Numbered from the stretch's first letter, positions 7,870 to 18,379 are shown. The stretch is DNA of 64,000 nt from CAKZKT01 sp034434235 (GCA_034434235.1 DAOTZV010000129.1:1-64000); one strand, 5' to 3'. Numbers and translations: made by a program. Notes: a model not told the origin generated them from the letters alone.

Positions 7870-10497
7870 ATGCTTGCAACGCTCTCCTGGTGGCTGGTCA
7901 TTCAGGTTTTCGCGGCGGCGGCTTTGCCGTTGACCTGGCGGCTCTTCGGCCGCTTGCCGGGCCGCGGCTATCCGCTGAGCAAGGCATTGGGCCTGTTGCT
8001 GGTCTCCTACATCCTCTGGCTGGGCGCCAGCATCCACTTGCTGCCGAACACGGTCGGCGGCGCGGCCGTGGCGTTGCTGCTGATGGCCGCCATCTCGCTC
8101 TGGCTCGGCCGGGACGCGCTGCGCCGGCCCCGCGACGCTGAGGCGCCCCGGCCGTTGATCGCCTGGTTGCGCGCGAGCTGGCCGCTGGTGTTGACCACCG
8201 AGCTGCTCTTCGCCCTGGTGTTCGTCGGATGGACGGCCTTTCGGGCGTATAATCCGGAGATCGCCGGCACCGAGAAGCCCATGGAGTTTGCCTTCATCAA
8301 CGGCATCCTGCGCAGCCGGTTCTTTCCCCCGCAAGATCCCTGGCTTTCGGGTTATGCGATCAGCTACTACTACTTCGGCTATGTCATGCTCGGCCTGCTG
8401 ATCCGGCTGACGGCCGTGGATTCGGCCGTGGGCTTCAACCTGGGGGTGGCGCTCTGGTACGCGCTGACGATGGCCGGCGCGTTCGGGGTGGCGTGGGAGC
8501 TGGTGCGGCTGGCGCAGGGCGAAACGTCGGACGTGAAACGTGAAACGTCAAACGTGAAACGTGAAACGTCAGGTGTGGGGGGTGGAGAAGCGATCGGTTT
8601 GGGGTTGGTTGGGGCGTTGTTGGTGGGGTTTGTCGGCAATCTGGAGGGGGTGGTCGAGGCGGCGTATCAGCGCGGGCTGGTGCCGTTGGCGTGGATCCGG
8701 TGGCTGGACATCAAGCAGTTGACCGATGCGCCGCCGACGGGCGCATGGACCGGCGGCTTCTGGTGGTGGTGGCGCGCGTCGCGGGTCATCCACGACCGCG
8801 ATCTGCTCGGCAACTCGGTAGAGGTCATAGATGAGTTCCCCTTCTTCAGCTTTCTGCTCGGCGACATGCATCCGCATGTGTTGGCCCTGCCGTTCGTGCT
8901 CGTGGCCATCGCCGCGGGGTTGAACCTGCTGCTCTCGGCGCGTAGCCGGGCTGCCGGCGCTGCGCATCTTGCTGCCGGCGTGGAGAACGAGGGACAGCTT
9001 GCGGCGCCGCCTTTGGTCGGAATCTTGCAGGGTGCATTTTCGGGCCTTCGCCGGTGGGCGAGAGACGCCGTGGCGTTGACCGACGGGAGTGGATGGAGCT
9101 TCCTTCTATATGGGCTGATCCTGGGCGCGCTCGGCTTTCTGAATACGTGGGATTTCCCGATCTACCTGGCGCTCGCTACGGCCGCGGTGGCCGTGGGCCT
9201 GGCGTGGGCCGACGGGTGGACGTGGGCCGCGGTGCGACGTGCCGCGGCCGCGGGGGCGGCATTGGCCGCGGTGGGTTGGCTGCTCTATCTGCCGTTCTAC
9301 ATCGGCTTCCAGTCGCAATTGGGCGGCATCTTGCCCAATCTGCTCTTTCCCAGCCGCTTCAGTCAGTTTGCGGTCATGTTCGGCCTGTTCCTGGTCCTCG
9401 CGGCCGCCTATCTGATCTTTCTGGCCGGCCGCGTGTCGGGCCGCGCGCTGCGCCGCGGCGCGTTGGCCGCGTTCCCGTGGGCCTTCCTCGCGCCGATCCT
9501 GCTCATCGGAGGCTTCCTGTTGATCTTCGCGGTTGTGCCGGCGGGCCGCGCGTATATCCAGACCGTCCTGGATCATCCGGCCGTCCGCTCCGCGGTGGGC
9601 GAGGGCACGCTCGGCCAGCTTGCCGGGCTGATCGTGCGGTTGCGCATAGCCAACCCCTGGACCTACCTGATCCTGGCGCTCTTGCTGAGCTGGACGGCCG
9701 GAACGCTGTGGGCGGCGCTGGAAACGGATGCCGACGCCCGGCGTCGGTGGCCGATGGCGGCCGATCTGTTTGCTCTGCTGTTGATCGGCCTGGCGCTTCT
9801 GCTCACCTTCGGCGTCGAGTTCGTGTATCTGCGCGATCTGTTCGGCACGCGCATGAACACGGTCTTCAAGTTCTACTATCAGGCGTGGGTGATGCTGGCG
9901 CTCGCTTCGGCCTACGGCTTGAGCCGGCTTCTGGGCCGCGAGACCTCATGGCTGGTCAAAGCGCCCGTCCTGGCGTTGGCCGGGGTGCTGGTCGCGGCCT
10001 CTCTGTTCTATCCGTTGGCGGCCATTCCCAGCAAGGCCAACGATTTCCGCGGTCCGGCCACGCTCGACGGCCTGGCCTACCTGCGCCAGAGCAGTCCGGC
10101 CGATGTGGCCGCCATCGAGTGGATCCGGCTGCATGTGCCGGCCGATGCGGTGGTGGTGGAGGCCAGCGGCGGCTCCTATAGTCCCGAGGGCGCGGGCCGC
10201 ATCTCCATGTCTACCGGCAACCCCACCTTGCTCGGCTGGGACTTCCACGAGCGGCAATGGCGCGGCGCAGCCTATGATCGCCTGGCGGCCGGCCGGCCCG
10301 AGGCGCTCGACCAGATCTATCGCACGGCCCGGCCCGAGGAGCTGCCGAAGCTGCTGGAGAGGTGGGGCGTGGATTACGTGTACATCGGCGCGCTCGAACG
10401 GCGCAAATTCGGCATCGGCGACGCGGCCCTTGCGCGCTTCGACCGCGCCTTGCGCCTGGTGTACGACAAAGACGGCGTGCGGATCTATGCGCGTTAG
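7870..10497 (+). CDS. DUF2298 ('YYY') polytopic membrane protein
   Basis: An 875-residue membrane protein related to the C-terminal half of the preceding gene. It shares the opening helix followed by 'LPGRGYPLSKALGLLL', the hallmark 'ISYYYFGY', 'EVIDEFPFFSFLLGDMHPH', and a C-terminal soluble part with a repeated 'VDYVYIGALERRKF' element that parallels 'VGLVYIGPLERLLF' in its neighbour. ATG 7870 is chosen because GGGTGA lies just upstream; ATG 7849 and ATG 7807 are alternatives. Near residue 217-233 an in-frame repeat insert encodes 'GETSDVKRETSNVKRETSG'. As in the neighbour, the conserved acidic and histidine loops suggest an enzyme acting at the outer membrane face on a lipid-linked sugar. 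The function of the domain is not known. Confidence 0.8.
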   Translation: MLATLSWWLVIQVFAAAALPLTWRLFGRLPGRGYPLSKALGLLLVSYILWLGASIHLLPNTVGGAAVALLLMAAISLWLGRDALRRPRDAEAPRPLIAWLRASWPLVLTTELLFALVFVGWTAFRAYNPEIAGTEKPMEFAFINGILRSRFFPPQDPWLSGYAISYYYFGYVMLGLLIRLTAVDSAVGFNLGVALWYALTMAGAFGVAWELVRLAQGETSDVKRETSNVKRETSGVGGGEAIGLGLVGALLVGFVGNLEGVVEAAYQRGLVPLAWIRWLDIKQLTDAPPTGAWTGGFWWWWRASRVIHDRDLLGNSVEVIDEFPFFSFLLGDMHPHVLALPFVLVAIAAGLNLLLSARSRAAGAAHLAAGVENEGQLAAPPLVGILQGAFSGLRRWARDAVALTDGSGWSFLLYGLILGALGFLNTWDFPIYLALATAAVAVGLAWADGWTWAAVRRAAAAGAALAAVGWLLYLPFYIGFQSQLGGILPNLLFPSRFSQFAVMFGLFLVLAAAYLIFLAGRVSGRALRRGALAAFPWAFLAPILLIGGFLLIFAVVPAGRAYIQTVLDHPAVRSAVGEGTLGQLAGLIVRLRIANPWTYLILALLLSWTAGTLWAALETDADARRRWPMAADLFALLLIGLALLLTFGVEFVYLRDLFGTRMNTVFKFYYQAWVMLALASAYGLSRLLGRETSWLVKAPVLALAGVLVAASLFYPLAAIPSKANDFRGPATLDGLAYLRQSSPADVAAIEWIRLHVPADAVVVEASGGSYSPEGAGRISMSTGNPTLLGWDFHERQWRGAAYDRLAAGRPEALDQIYRTARPEELPKLLERWGVDYVYIGALERRKFGIGDAALARFDRALRLVYDKDGVRIYAR
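8521..8571. repeat. In-frame tandem AAACGT repeat (family D)
   Basis: Seven-nt units of the type GAAACGT/CAAACGT fill about 51 nt inside the second DUF2298 gene, encoding 'ETSDVKRETSNVKRETSG' between two transmembrane helices. The same units form the tail of the dehydratase gene at 2767-2808. Confidence 0.9.
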
Positions 10498-10518
10498 CGC
10501 GGGGCGAGATCGGCGAGC

Positions 10519-10636
10519 GTAGGGCGAAATGAATTTCGCCCTACGGACAGTAAGGCGAAATTTATTTCGCCATCCGCACGGTAAGGCGAAATTTATTTCT
10601 CCATCTTGGATATAGGACGAAATAAATTTCGTCCTA
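10519..10636. repeat. Four short palindromes (family E, GGCGAAAT..ATTTCGCC)
   Basis: The 151-bp gap between the DUF2298 gene and the next membrane protein is filled by four related palindromes. The first (10519-10544) is a perfect 12-bp stem with a 2-nt loop; the others are at about 10550-10574, 10580-10604 and 10612-10636. A variant family with GGCGAGAT..ATCTCGCC is at 43622-43721. Confidence 0.85.
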
Positions 10637-10648
10637 CAAAACAGGGTT

Positions 10649-12445
10649 ATGGACACGAGTCTGACCTTCAAGCCCACAGAACGTCAATTCGATCTGGCCG
10701 CGTGGCTCACGGTCGAGCGCCTGGCGTACGGACTGATCGCGCTCGCCGCGGCGACATTGCGGGTGGTCGGCCTGGGATGGTGGCCGCTGGGCCCGGCCGA
10801 GGCGTGGCAGGCGTTGCCCGGCCTGGCGGCCGCGCGAGGCCAGCTCTATGACCTGACGGGTGTCAGTCCGTTGCTCTTCACGGCGCAGCGGCTGCTCTTC
10901 GCCCTGTTCGGCGCCGATGAAGTCTCGGCGCGGATGGCGGCCGCGCTGCTCGGCGGGCTGTCGGTGCTCTGCTTCTATGCGCTGCGCGACCGCCTGACAC
11001 GCGGGGGCGCATTGGCCGCGGCCGTCCTGTGGGCGGCCTCGCCGCTGGCGGTCTTCACGGCGCGGCAGGGAGTGGGCGATGGACTGGTGCCCTCGCTGGC
11101 GCTGGCGCTCCTGGCGGCCGTCAACCTGGCCGTGCGATCGCTCCAACAAAGCCGCTTCGGGGCCGATCGCGCCGCGCGCGGCGCGACCTGGCCGGCGATC
11201 GCGGCCGGCATCGCCGGCCTGCTCCTGGCGGCCGGCCCCGCGGCGTACACGGTCGTGGCCATCGGCGCCGTGGCCGCCATCTATTGGCGGACGGACCTGG
11301 CCGAGCTGTGGCGCGAGGCGCGGCGCGCATGGCGCGCGCTGGCCATCGCGTTCGCCGCGACGTTCGCGTTCGGCGCCACCTGTTTCTTCCTGTCGCCCGA
11401 TGGCCTGGCCGCCGCGGCCGACCTGTTGGGCAGTTGGCTGGTCGGCCTGGCACCGGCGGCCGGCGAATACGGCGCGTGGGATATCGTGCGGCGCCTGCTC
11501 ATCAGCGAGCCGCTGGTGCTCGGCTTTGGGATGGCCGGATTCATCCTGGCGTTGCGCCGCGACGAGCCGTTTGGCCGATTCATCGGCAGCGCGGCCGGCA
11601 TCGCGCTCCTGGCGGCGGTCGTGGGCCAGGGCCGGCATCCGATGGCGCTGGGCCTGGTCGTGCTGGGGCTGGTCATCCTGGCCGGACCGGCCGTGGCCGC
11701 GACGCTGCGGCGCCTGCCCGGATGGCGCGGACAGGCCGATCCGTGGCTCCTGTTCGCGCTGGAGCTGGTGCTGATCGCCACGGCCGCCCAGTGCGTGCCG
11801 GGCGCGCTCAATCCGACCAACCGCGCCGATTGGGTACAGCTCTATGCCGTGTTGGGCGTCATCACGTTTACCCTGGCGGCTTTGCTGTGGCTGATCTACG
11901 GTGCGTTCGGTAGCTGGCAGGTCGTCGCCGAAGCGTTGCCGGCCGTCTTGCTGGTCGTCGGGCTGGCGTGGAGCGTGAACCAGCTTTCGGGGATCAACTA
12001 CGATCGCGGCGCCGGCCGGCGCGCGGCCGTACTGGTCTTGACGCCCGACGCCGGATCTCTGGCCGATCTGCGCGCCGCGTTGCGCGATCTGGCCGCGCTG
12101 AAGGGCGCCGGCGCACGCGAGGCCCGGCTCGACCTGATGTTGGAAGAGCGCCTGGCCCGGACCGTGACGCCGCTCCTGCGCTGGGAGCTGCGCGACCTGC
12201 CGAATCTGCGCGTCGTCAACGCGGCCGCAGCCGATCGGCCGCCTCTGGCGATCACCGCGGCCGATGCCACGGCCGCGCCCGGACCCACCTACAGCGGCGC
12301 CGAGTTCGCCGTCTTGCGCTGGTGGCGGCCGGAAAGCCTGTCAGGCGTCGAGGCATGGGTGCGCTGGCTGATCTATCGCGAGGCGCGCGGGCCGGATGTG
12401 ACCCAAAACGTGGTGTTGTGGGTGGATCGGGCGACGGCTCAATAA
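10649..12445 (+). CDS. GT39-like polytopic membrane protein
   Basis: A 598-residue protein with about a dozen hydrophobic helices. It starts with a cytoplasmic tail of about 28 residues, one helix, then an outward acidic loop 'WWPLGPAEAWQALPGLA' at the place where GT-C enzymes carry their catalytic Asp/Glu, and a small soluble C-terminal domain from about residue 450. Length and order match GT39/ArnT-like glycosyltransferases, but the usual D-E pair is weak (only E near residue 51), so it may be a degenerate paralogue or accessory subunit. It lies between the DUF2298 pair and the TIGR03663 gene, all on the plus strand. Confidence 0.55.
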   Translation: MDTSLTFKPTERQFDLAAWLTVERLAYGLIALAAATLRVVGLGWWPLGPAEAWQALPGLAAARGQLYDLTGVSPLLFTAQRLLFALFGADEVSARMAAALLGGLSVLCFYALRDRLTRGGALAAAVLWAASPLAVFTARQGVGDGLVPSLALALLAAVNLAVRSLQQSRFGADRAARGATWPAIAAGIAGLLLAAGPAAYTVVAIGAVAAIYWRTDLAELWREARRAWRALAIAFAATFAFGATCFFLSPDGLAAAADLLGSWLVGLAPAAGEYGAWDIVRRLLISEPLVLGFGMAGFILALRRDEPFGRFIGSAAGIALLAAVVGQGRHPMALGLVVLGLVILAGPAVAATLRRLPGWRGQADPWLLFALELVLIATAAQCVPGALNPTNRADWVQLYAVLGVITFTLAALLWLIYGAFGSWQVVAEALPAVLLVVGLAWSVNQLSGINYDRGAGRRAAVLVLTPDAGSLADLRAALRDLAALKGAGAREARLDLMLEERLARTVTPLLRWELRDLPNLRVVNAAAADRPPLAITAADATAAPGPTYSGAEFAVLRWWRPESLSGVEAWVRWLIYREARGPDVTQNVVLWVDRATAQ

Positions 12446-12475
12446 CATCGAATCATTCAGCGGAGAATCGTGCGT

Positions 12476-15400
12476 ATGCAGGACGTCGAAGCCAAATCGT
12501 CGAGCATTCTCGATCGGCCCTTTGCTGCATTGACGCGCTGGGATGTCGAGAAAACATTGTGGGCCATCTTGTTGATCGTGGCGCTCCTCAGCCGGACGAT
12601 CGGGCTGGGCGACCGCGCCATGAGCCACGATGAAAGCCTGCACACGGTCTACTCCTGGCAGTTGTACGACGGCCGGGGCTATCAGCATCAGCCGATGATG
12701 CACGGCCCGCTCAAGTTCATCCTCAACGCGGTCGTCTATTTTCTGCTCGGCGTGGACGACTGGACCTCGCGCATCCAGGTGGCGCTCTTCGGCGTGGCGA
12801 TGGTATGGCTGGCGTGGTTCTTTCGGCGCTGGTTGGGCAAGACCGGCGCGTTGGCGACCGGGGTGATGTTCGCCATCTCGCCCGCGTTGCTTTACTATAG
12901 CCGCTACATCCGCGACGAGGTGATGTTGTGTTCGTTGCTGGTGCTCCTGGCTTTGTGCCTGTTTCGTTATCTGGAAACGCGCAGTACCGCCTGGCTCATC
13001 GGCACGGCCGTCACCCTCGGCTTTGCCTTCCTGACGATGGAAGCCTCCTTCATCTTCGGCGGCGTCTTCGGCGCGTTCCTGGTCATTGCCCTGGCCGTGC
13101 AGTTATGGGCGATCGAGTGGCCCGCGGCCGACGGTTCGCCGGCGCTGGCGGCCGGTCGCCGCGCGTCGTTCCGCATCGTCATGGTGGTCGCGCTGGTCGC
13201 GTTGGGCGCCGGCCTGCTTGCCTATGTATTTCGGGTTAAGCCGTTCGATCTGATCCTGCTCGGCATCGGCGCGGCCGCCACCCTCATCCTGGCCGTCCTG
13301 GTGGCGGTCACCTGGCGCATGAAGCTGCGCATCTTCGCCGAGCTCGACCTGATCGTCCTGCTGATCACCCTGGTGTTGCCGTTTTTGTCGGCGGCCATCC
13401 TGAAGCTCGTCGGCTGGCAGATCAGCCAGTTCAACAGCCCGGGCCAGATCACCCTGCAGATGGTGTGGCAGGGGTTCGCGGTGCTTCTCGTCATGTTCGT
13501 CCTCGGCGCGGGGGTCGGCTGGTTCTGGCTGCGCACGCGCTGGTTCTACGCTGCGGGCCTCTTCTGGGCCATCGAGATCCTCTTCTTTACCACGTTCCTG
13601 ACCAACGGCCAGGGGATCGGCACCGGGCTGATCGGCTCGCTCGGCTACTGGATAGATCAGCAGGCCGTGATGCGCGGGGGCCAGCCGTGGTACTATTTCT
13701 GGGGCCTGGTGCCGCTCTATGAGTTCCTGCCCCTTTCCATCAGCCTTGCCGGGACGGTGGCTTGGCTGGTCTGGTTCGTCCAGGGGAGATACCTGAGCGC
13801 GGCCGGATCGGCGCCGCGGCCGGCGGTCGACGCGGCCGGCGAGCCGGCCCGGCCGCGCAGGGCAGGCGCTCCGGCGCCGCGCGGCGCGGGCGATGGGAAG
13901 GCCACGGCTCCGGCGCGATCGGCCGCCTTGCCGACCCCTGTCTTCGGCGTGCAGGCGACCTTCGAGGCGTTTCTCGTCTTCTGGTTCCTGGGCACCTGGG
14001 CCGTGTTCACCTATGTGGGCGAAAAGATGGCGTGGCACGTCACCTATTTCGCGACGGCCATGGCGCCCCTGGCCGGCCTCTGGTTCGGCCGGCTGTTCGA
14101 CGGCATCCGTTGGGCCGAGGCACGGCGTCGCGGCGGCTTCTGGCTGATGCTGATGACGCCCCTCGCCCTGTTGGCCCTCAAGGCGGTCTTCCCGGTGGCC
14201 GCGAAGAAGCCGTTCACGGACGTCTCGATCGTCGGCCTGAGCAATACGGTGCAATGGCTGGTGGCATTGCTGGTCGCGCTGGCGCTGATCTACCTGATCT
14301 ACGACCGGGTGCTGGCGCTGGGCGGCCGCCAGAGCCTGCGCCTGGTTGCCCTGGCGCTGGTCGGCTTGCTGGCCGTCTTCACCGTTGCGGTGGGCTATCG
14401 CTTCGCGTTCATCAACTACGATTACGCCACCGAGCCGATGGTCTACGCGCACGCCACGCCCGACATCAAGCTGGCCATGGCGCAGATCGAGGAGATCTCG
14501 CGCAAGACGGTGGGCGATCATGCGATCAAGGTGGCCTACGACGACGATTCGACCTGGCCGCTGGAATGGTACCTGCGCGACTATCCCAAGAAGGCGTATT
14601 TCGGCGCCAGCCCCAGCCGGGAGGCCGTGGACGCGCCGGTCGTCCTGGTGGGCGATAAGAACCTGGCCAAGGTGCGGCCCTACCTGGGCGACCGCTATTA
14701 CGAGTTCAACTATCGGCTGATCTGGTGGCCGCGGGAGACGTACAAGGGGCTTTCGGTGGCGCGCGTGTTGGAGGTGCTGCGCGATCCGAAACAGCGCGGC
14801 CTGATCTGGGATGTGATCATCCATCGGCGCTACACCACCCCCACCGCCCAATGGGACCCGGTGCACCGCTTCAGCATGTTCGTGCGCAAGGATGTCGCTG
14901 CGCAGGTGTGGGATTGGGGCGTGCCGGCGACCGCGGCCGCCGCGGCCGAGGCGAAGGAGCCGTATACCGGTCGTGAGGTCAAGGCGCTCCAGGAGATCGG
15001 CACGGTCAGCGTGCCGGGCAAGGGGCCGGGCCAGTTCTCCTACCCGCGCGCGGTGGCGGTGGATGCCCAGGGCCGCATCTACGTGGCGGATTCGGGCAAC
15101 AACCGGATCCAGGTGTTCAACGCGGATGGCTCTTTCGTGCGTCAGTTCGGCAGCACCTGCAAGCTGGACACGAAGGAGGGTTGCCAGGGAGACGGCCGCG
15201 GCCAGTTCAACGAGCCGTGGGGCATCGCCGTAGACCGCGAGGGCAACATCTACGTCGCGGATACCTGGAACCACCGCATCCAGAAGTTCGACAACGCCGG
15301 CCAGTTCATCGCCATGTGGGGCGTCTTCGAGGCGACCGGCGGCGAGCTGGGCAAGCCGTTCGCCTTCTACGGCCCGCGGCAGGTGATCGTGGGCCGGGAC

Positions 15401-15889
15401 GGCAAGATCTACGTGATGGATACCGGCAACAAGCGCATCCAGGCCTTCAATCCCGACGGCTCCTTCTTCACCCAGTTCGGCGGGGGCGGCGTGGTCGAGG
15501 GGCGCTTCGACGAGCCGACCGGCATCGCCCAGGACGCGGCCGGCAACTGGTACATCGCGGATACCTGGAACCGGCGCATCCAGAAGCTCAACGAGCGCGG
15601 GGAGTACCTGGCGCAGTGGCCCATCTTCGGCTGGGCGGGCAACTCGGTGGTGAACAAGCCGCAACTGGCGGCCGATCCGCAGCGCGGCATCATCTATGCG
15701 ACCGACCCGGAGAACTATCGGGTGCTGGCGTTCGGCACCGACGGCAACCCGCGCTTTGCGTTCGGCCAGTACGGCAACGACCTGCAATCCTTCACCCTGC
15801 CGGTGGGCATCGCGGTGGGCCCCGATGGCCGGATCTACGTGGCGGACGCGGACGCGCATCGGATCGTGGTGTTCCCGGCGCAGCAATAG
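12476..15889 (+). CDS. TIGR03663-type membrane protein fused to an NHL beta-propeller
   Basis: A 1137-residue protein from ATG 12476 (GTG 12470 also possible; CGGAGA upstream). Residues 1 to about 700 are polytopic with the TIGR03663 features: 'RAMSHDESLHTVYSWQLYDGRGYQHQPMMHGP' in the first outer loop (Asp-Glu pair plus histidines, typical of GT-C catalytic loops) and 'YYSRYIRDEV'. A soluble linker follows, then from about residue 835 a six-bladed NHL propeller with units of the form 'P.GIAVD..GNIYVADTWNHRIQKF'. The family has been linked to lipid-linked oligosaccharide handling in archaea; the enzymatic step here is unknown. The propeller should lie outside the cell and may bind glycan or protein acceptors. 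Confidence 0.8.
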   Translation: MQDVEAKSSSILDRPFAALTRWDVEKTLWAILLIVALLSRTIGLGDRAMSHDESLHTVYSWQLYDGRGYQHQPMMHGPLKFILNAVVYFLLGVDDWTSRIQVALFGVAMVWLAWFFRRWLGKTGALATGVMFAISPALLYYSRYIRDEVMLCSLLVLLALCLFRYLETRSTAWLIGTAVTLGFAFLTMEASFIFGGVFGAFLVIALAVQLWAIEWPAADGSPALAAGRRASFRIVMVVALVALGAGLLAYVFRVKPFDLILLGIGAAATLILAVLVAVTWRMKLRIFAELDLIVLLITLVLPFLSAAILKLVGWQISQFNSPGQITLQMVWQGFAVLLVMFVLGAGVGWFWLRTRWFYAAGLFWAIEILFFTTFLTNGQGIGTGLIGSLGYWIDQQAVMRGGQPWYYFWGLVPLYEFLPLSISLAGTVAWLVWFVQGRYLSAAGSAPRPAVDAAGEPARPRRAGAPAPRGAGDGKATAPARSAALPTPVFGVQATFEAFLVFWFLGTWAVFTYVGEKMAWHVTYFATAMAPLAGLWFGRLFDGIRWAEARRRGGFWLMLMTPLALLALKAVFPVAAKKPFTDVSIVGLSNTVQWLVALLVALALIYLIYDRVLALGGRQSLRLVALALVGLLAVFTVAVGYRFAFINYDYATEPMVYAHATPDIKLAMAQIEEISRKTVGDHAIKVAYDDDSTWPLEWYLRDYPKKAYFGASPSREAVDAPVVLVGDKNLAKVRPYLGDRYYEFNYRLIWWPRETYKGLSVARVLEVLRDPKQRGLIWDVIIHRRYTTPTAQWDPVHRFSMFVRKDVAAQVWDWGVPATAAAAAEAKEPYTGREVKALQEIGTVSVPGKGPGQFSYPRAVAVDAQGRIYVADSGNNRIQVFNADGSFVRQFGSTCKLDTKEGCQGDGRGQFNEPWGIAVDREGNIYVADTWNHRIQKFDNAGQFIAMWGVFEATGGELGKPFAFYGPRQVIVGRDGKIYVMDTGNKRIQAFNPDGSFFTQFGGGGVVEGRFDEPTGIAQDAAGNWYIADTWNRRIQKLNERGEYLAQWPIFGWAGNSVVNKPQLAADPQRGIIYATDPENYRVLAFGTDGNPRFAFGQYGNDLQSFTLPVGIAVGPDGRIYVADADAHRIVVFPAQQ

Positions 15890-15916
15890 CCGGTCCATGC
15901 AACGATCGTTGTACTG

Positions 15917-15925
15917 TGATATAAT
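15917..15925 (+). promoter_or_regulatory. Extended -10 promoter element
   Basis: TGATATAAT: a TG one base before a perfect TATAAT at 15920-15925. No good -35 is seen. It is the only promoter-like site before sucC, about 450 bp away across the repeats. Confidence 0.35.
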
Positions 15926-16025
15926 ATGATGACGAGAGTTACGCAATAGAGGCTCTCAGCCGGTCTGTGACCGGCGTCGTGGGCGTGCAAGGTCGTCTTG
16001 AGCGGTCCAAGACGGGGGTCACAGA

Positions 16026-16135
16026 CCATAGGCATCAAGCTAAGCTTTGGGACTGCTTCTAGCCGGTCTGCGACCGGCGTCGTCGGCGTGCAAGCGTCGT
16101 CTTGGACGGTCAGACGGGGGTCGCAGACCCCCTGC
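16026..16135. repeat. Intergenic copy of repeat family B
   Basis: A 110-bp element that matches the coding copy at 4814-4962 in inverted orientation with only three mismatches, apart from a 39-nt duplication present in the coding copy. It contains inner palindromes (GGTCTGCGACC and GGGTCGCAGACCC types). Confidence 0.9.
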
Positions 16136-16250
16136 GAGCAAGAAAAAACGTAGCGCAAGACGCCATCTTCCTGTTAGCTTGATGCCTATGGGGTCACAGA
16201 CCCCCTGCGAGCGAGAAGTGCGTAACTTCCTGTGAATGAGCGCGGCTTCA

Positions 16251-16282
16251 CATGCCAGGCACCTGGGAGGGTGCCTGGCATG
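16251..16282. repeat. Family F palindrome (GTGCCTGGCA type)
   Basis: A 12-bp perfect stem (16251-16262 with 16271-16282) and an 8-nt loop. The same GTGCCTGGCA core recurs at 24944-24972, 47743-47787 and near 48702. Confidence 0.8.
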
Positions 16283-16372
16283 CAGGGCACCCGGTATATC
16301 CGGCGGCCCGAAGTATGTGCTGCCAGCGGCGCCGGATCGGGGTTCGTTTGATCTTTTCTGAGGGAGGCCTTT

Positions 16373-17509
<1,137 letters not shown>

Positions 17510-18379
17510 ATGAGCATCCTGGTCAACAAAGACACGCGGCTGCTCGTGCAGGGGATCACCGGCCGCGAGGGCGCGTTTCACACCGAGCAGATGATCGCCT
17601 ATGGCACGAAGGTGGTGGCCGGCGTCACCCCGGGCAAGGGCGGCACGTGGGGGGTGGGCAACACCCCCATCTTCGACACGGTGCGCGAGGCCGTCCATGC
17701 CACCGGCGCCAACGTCAGCATCATCTACGTCCCGGCCCGTTTCGCGCCCGACGCCATCCTCGAGGCCGCCGACGCCGGCATCCCGCTCATCGTCTGCATC
17801 ACCGAGGGGATTCCGGCCCTGGACATGTTGAAGGTGCGCGCGTATCTCGACACCACCGCATCCCGCCTGATCGGCCCGAACTGTCCCGGCCTCATCACTC
17901 CCGGCGAAGCGAAGGTCGGGATCATGCCCGGCTACATCCATACCCGCGGCCGGGTCGGCGTGGTCAGCCGGTCGGGCACGTTGACCTACGAGGTGGTCTA
18001 CGCGTTGACCCAGCGCGGGATCGGCCAGTCCACTGCGGTAGGCATCGGCGGCGATCCGATCAACGGCACCAGCTTCGTGGACGTGCTGAAGATGTTCGAG
18101 GCCGATCCCGAGACCGATCAGGTGGTGATGATCGGCGAGATCGGCGGCACGGACGAGGAGCGGGCGGCCGAATTCATCAAGACGAAGATGACCAAGCCGG
18201 TGACCGCGTTCATCGCCGGCCAGACGGCGCCGCCGGGCAAGCGCATGGGCCATGCCGGCGCGATCATCAGCGGCGGCAAGGGCACGGCCGCGGATAAGAT
18301 CGCGGCGCTCCAGGCGGCCGGCGTGCGCGTGGCGCGTCATCCGGGCGAGATCGCGGAGCTGGTGGCCCAGCACATGTGA
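17510..18379 (+). CDS. sucD: Succinate-CoA ligase, alpha subunit
   Basis: A 289-residue CoA-binding subunit that carries the phosphohistidine intermediate. The Rossmann CoA-binding part is seen in 'VQGITGREGAFHTEQMIAYGTKVVAGVTPGKGG', followed by 'GPNCPG' (about 122-127) and the active-site histidine H248 in 'GKRMGHAGAI'. ATG 17510 abuts the sucC stop codon with no spacer. It forms a two-gene unit with sucC; the next small gene starts 13 nt after its stop. Confidence 0.97.
   Translation: MSILVNKDTRLLVQGITGREGAFHTEQMIAYGTKVVAGVTPGKGGTWGVGNTPIFDTVREAVHATGANVSIIYVPARFAPDAILEAADAGIPLIVCITEGIPALDMLKVRAYLDTTASRLIGPNCPGLITPGEAKVGIMPGYIHTRGRVGVVSRSGTLTYEVVYALTQRGIGQSTAVGIGGDPINGTSFVDVLKMFEADPETDQVVMIGEIGGTDEERAAEFIKTKMTKPVTAFIAGQTAPPGKRMGHAGAIISGGKGTAADKIAALQAAGVRVARHPGEIAELVAQHM

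Larger units (their letters stand above)
15890..16372. other. Repeat-rich intergenic region upstream of sucC
   Basis: 483 bp without a convincing gene. It holds an extended -10 promoter motif at 15917-15925, two or three copies of repeat family B (15955-16015, 16026-16135, 16165-16225) and a family F palindrome at 16251-16282. The repeats contain short self-complementary words such as GGTCGCAGACC. Confidence 0.8.

Noticed and set aside
13103..15946. A 947-codon minus-strand frame
   Set aside because: Antisense to the TIGR03663/NHL gene, which shows clear NHL repeats.
15890..16372. tRNA or small RNA gene in the 483-bp gap
   Set aside because: The hairpins seen belong to interspersed repeats, and no cloverleaf arms with a T-loop GTTCRANNC were found.
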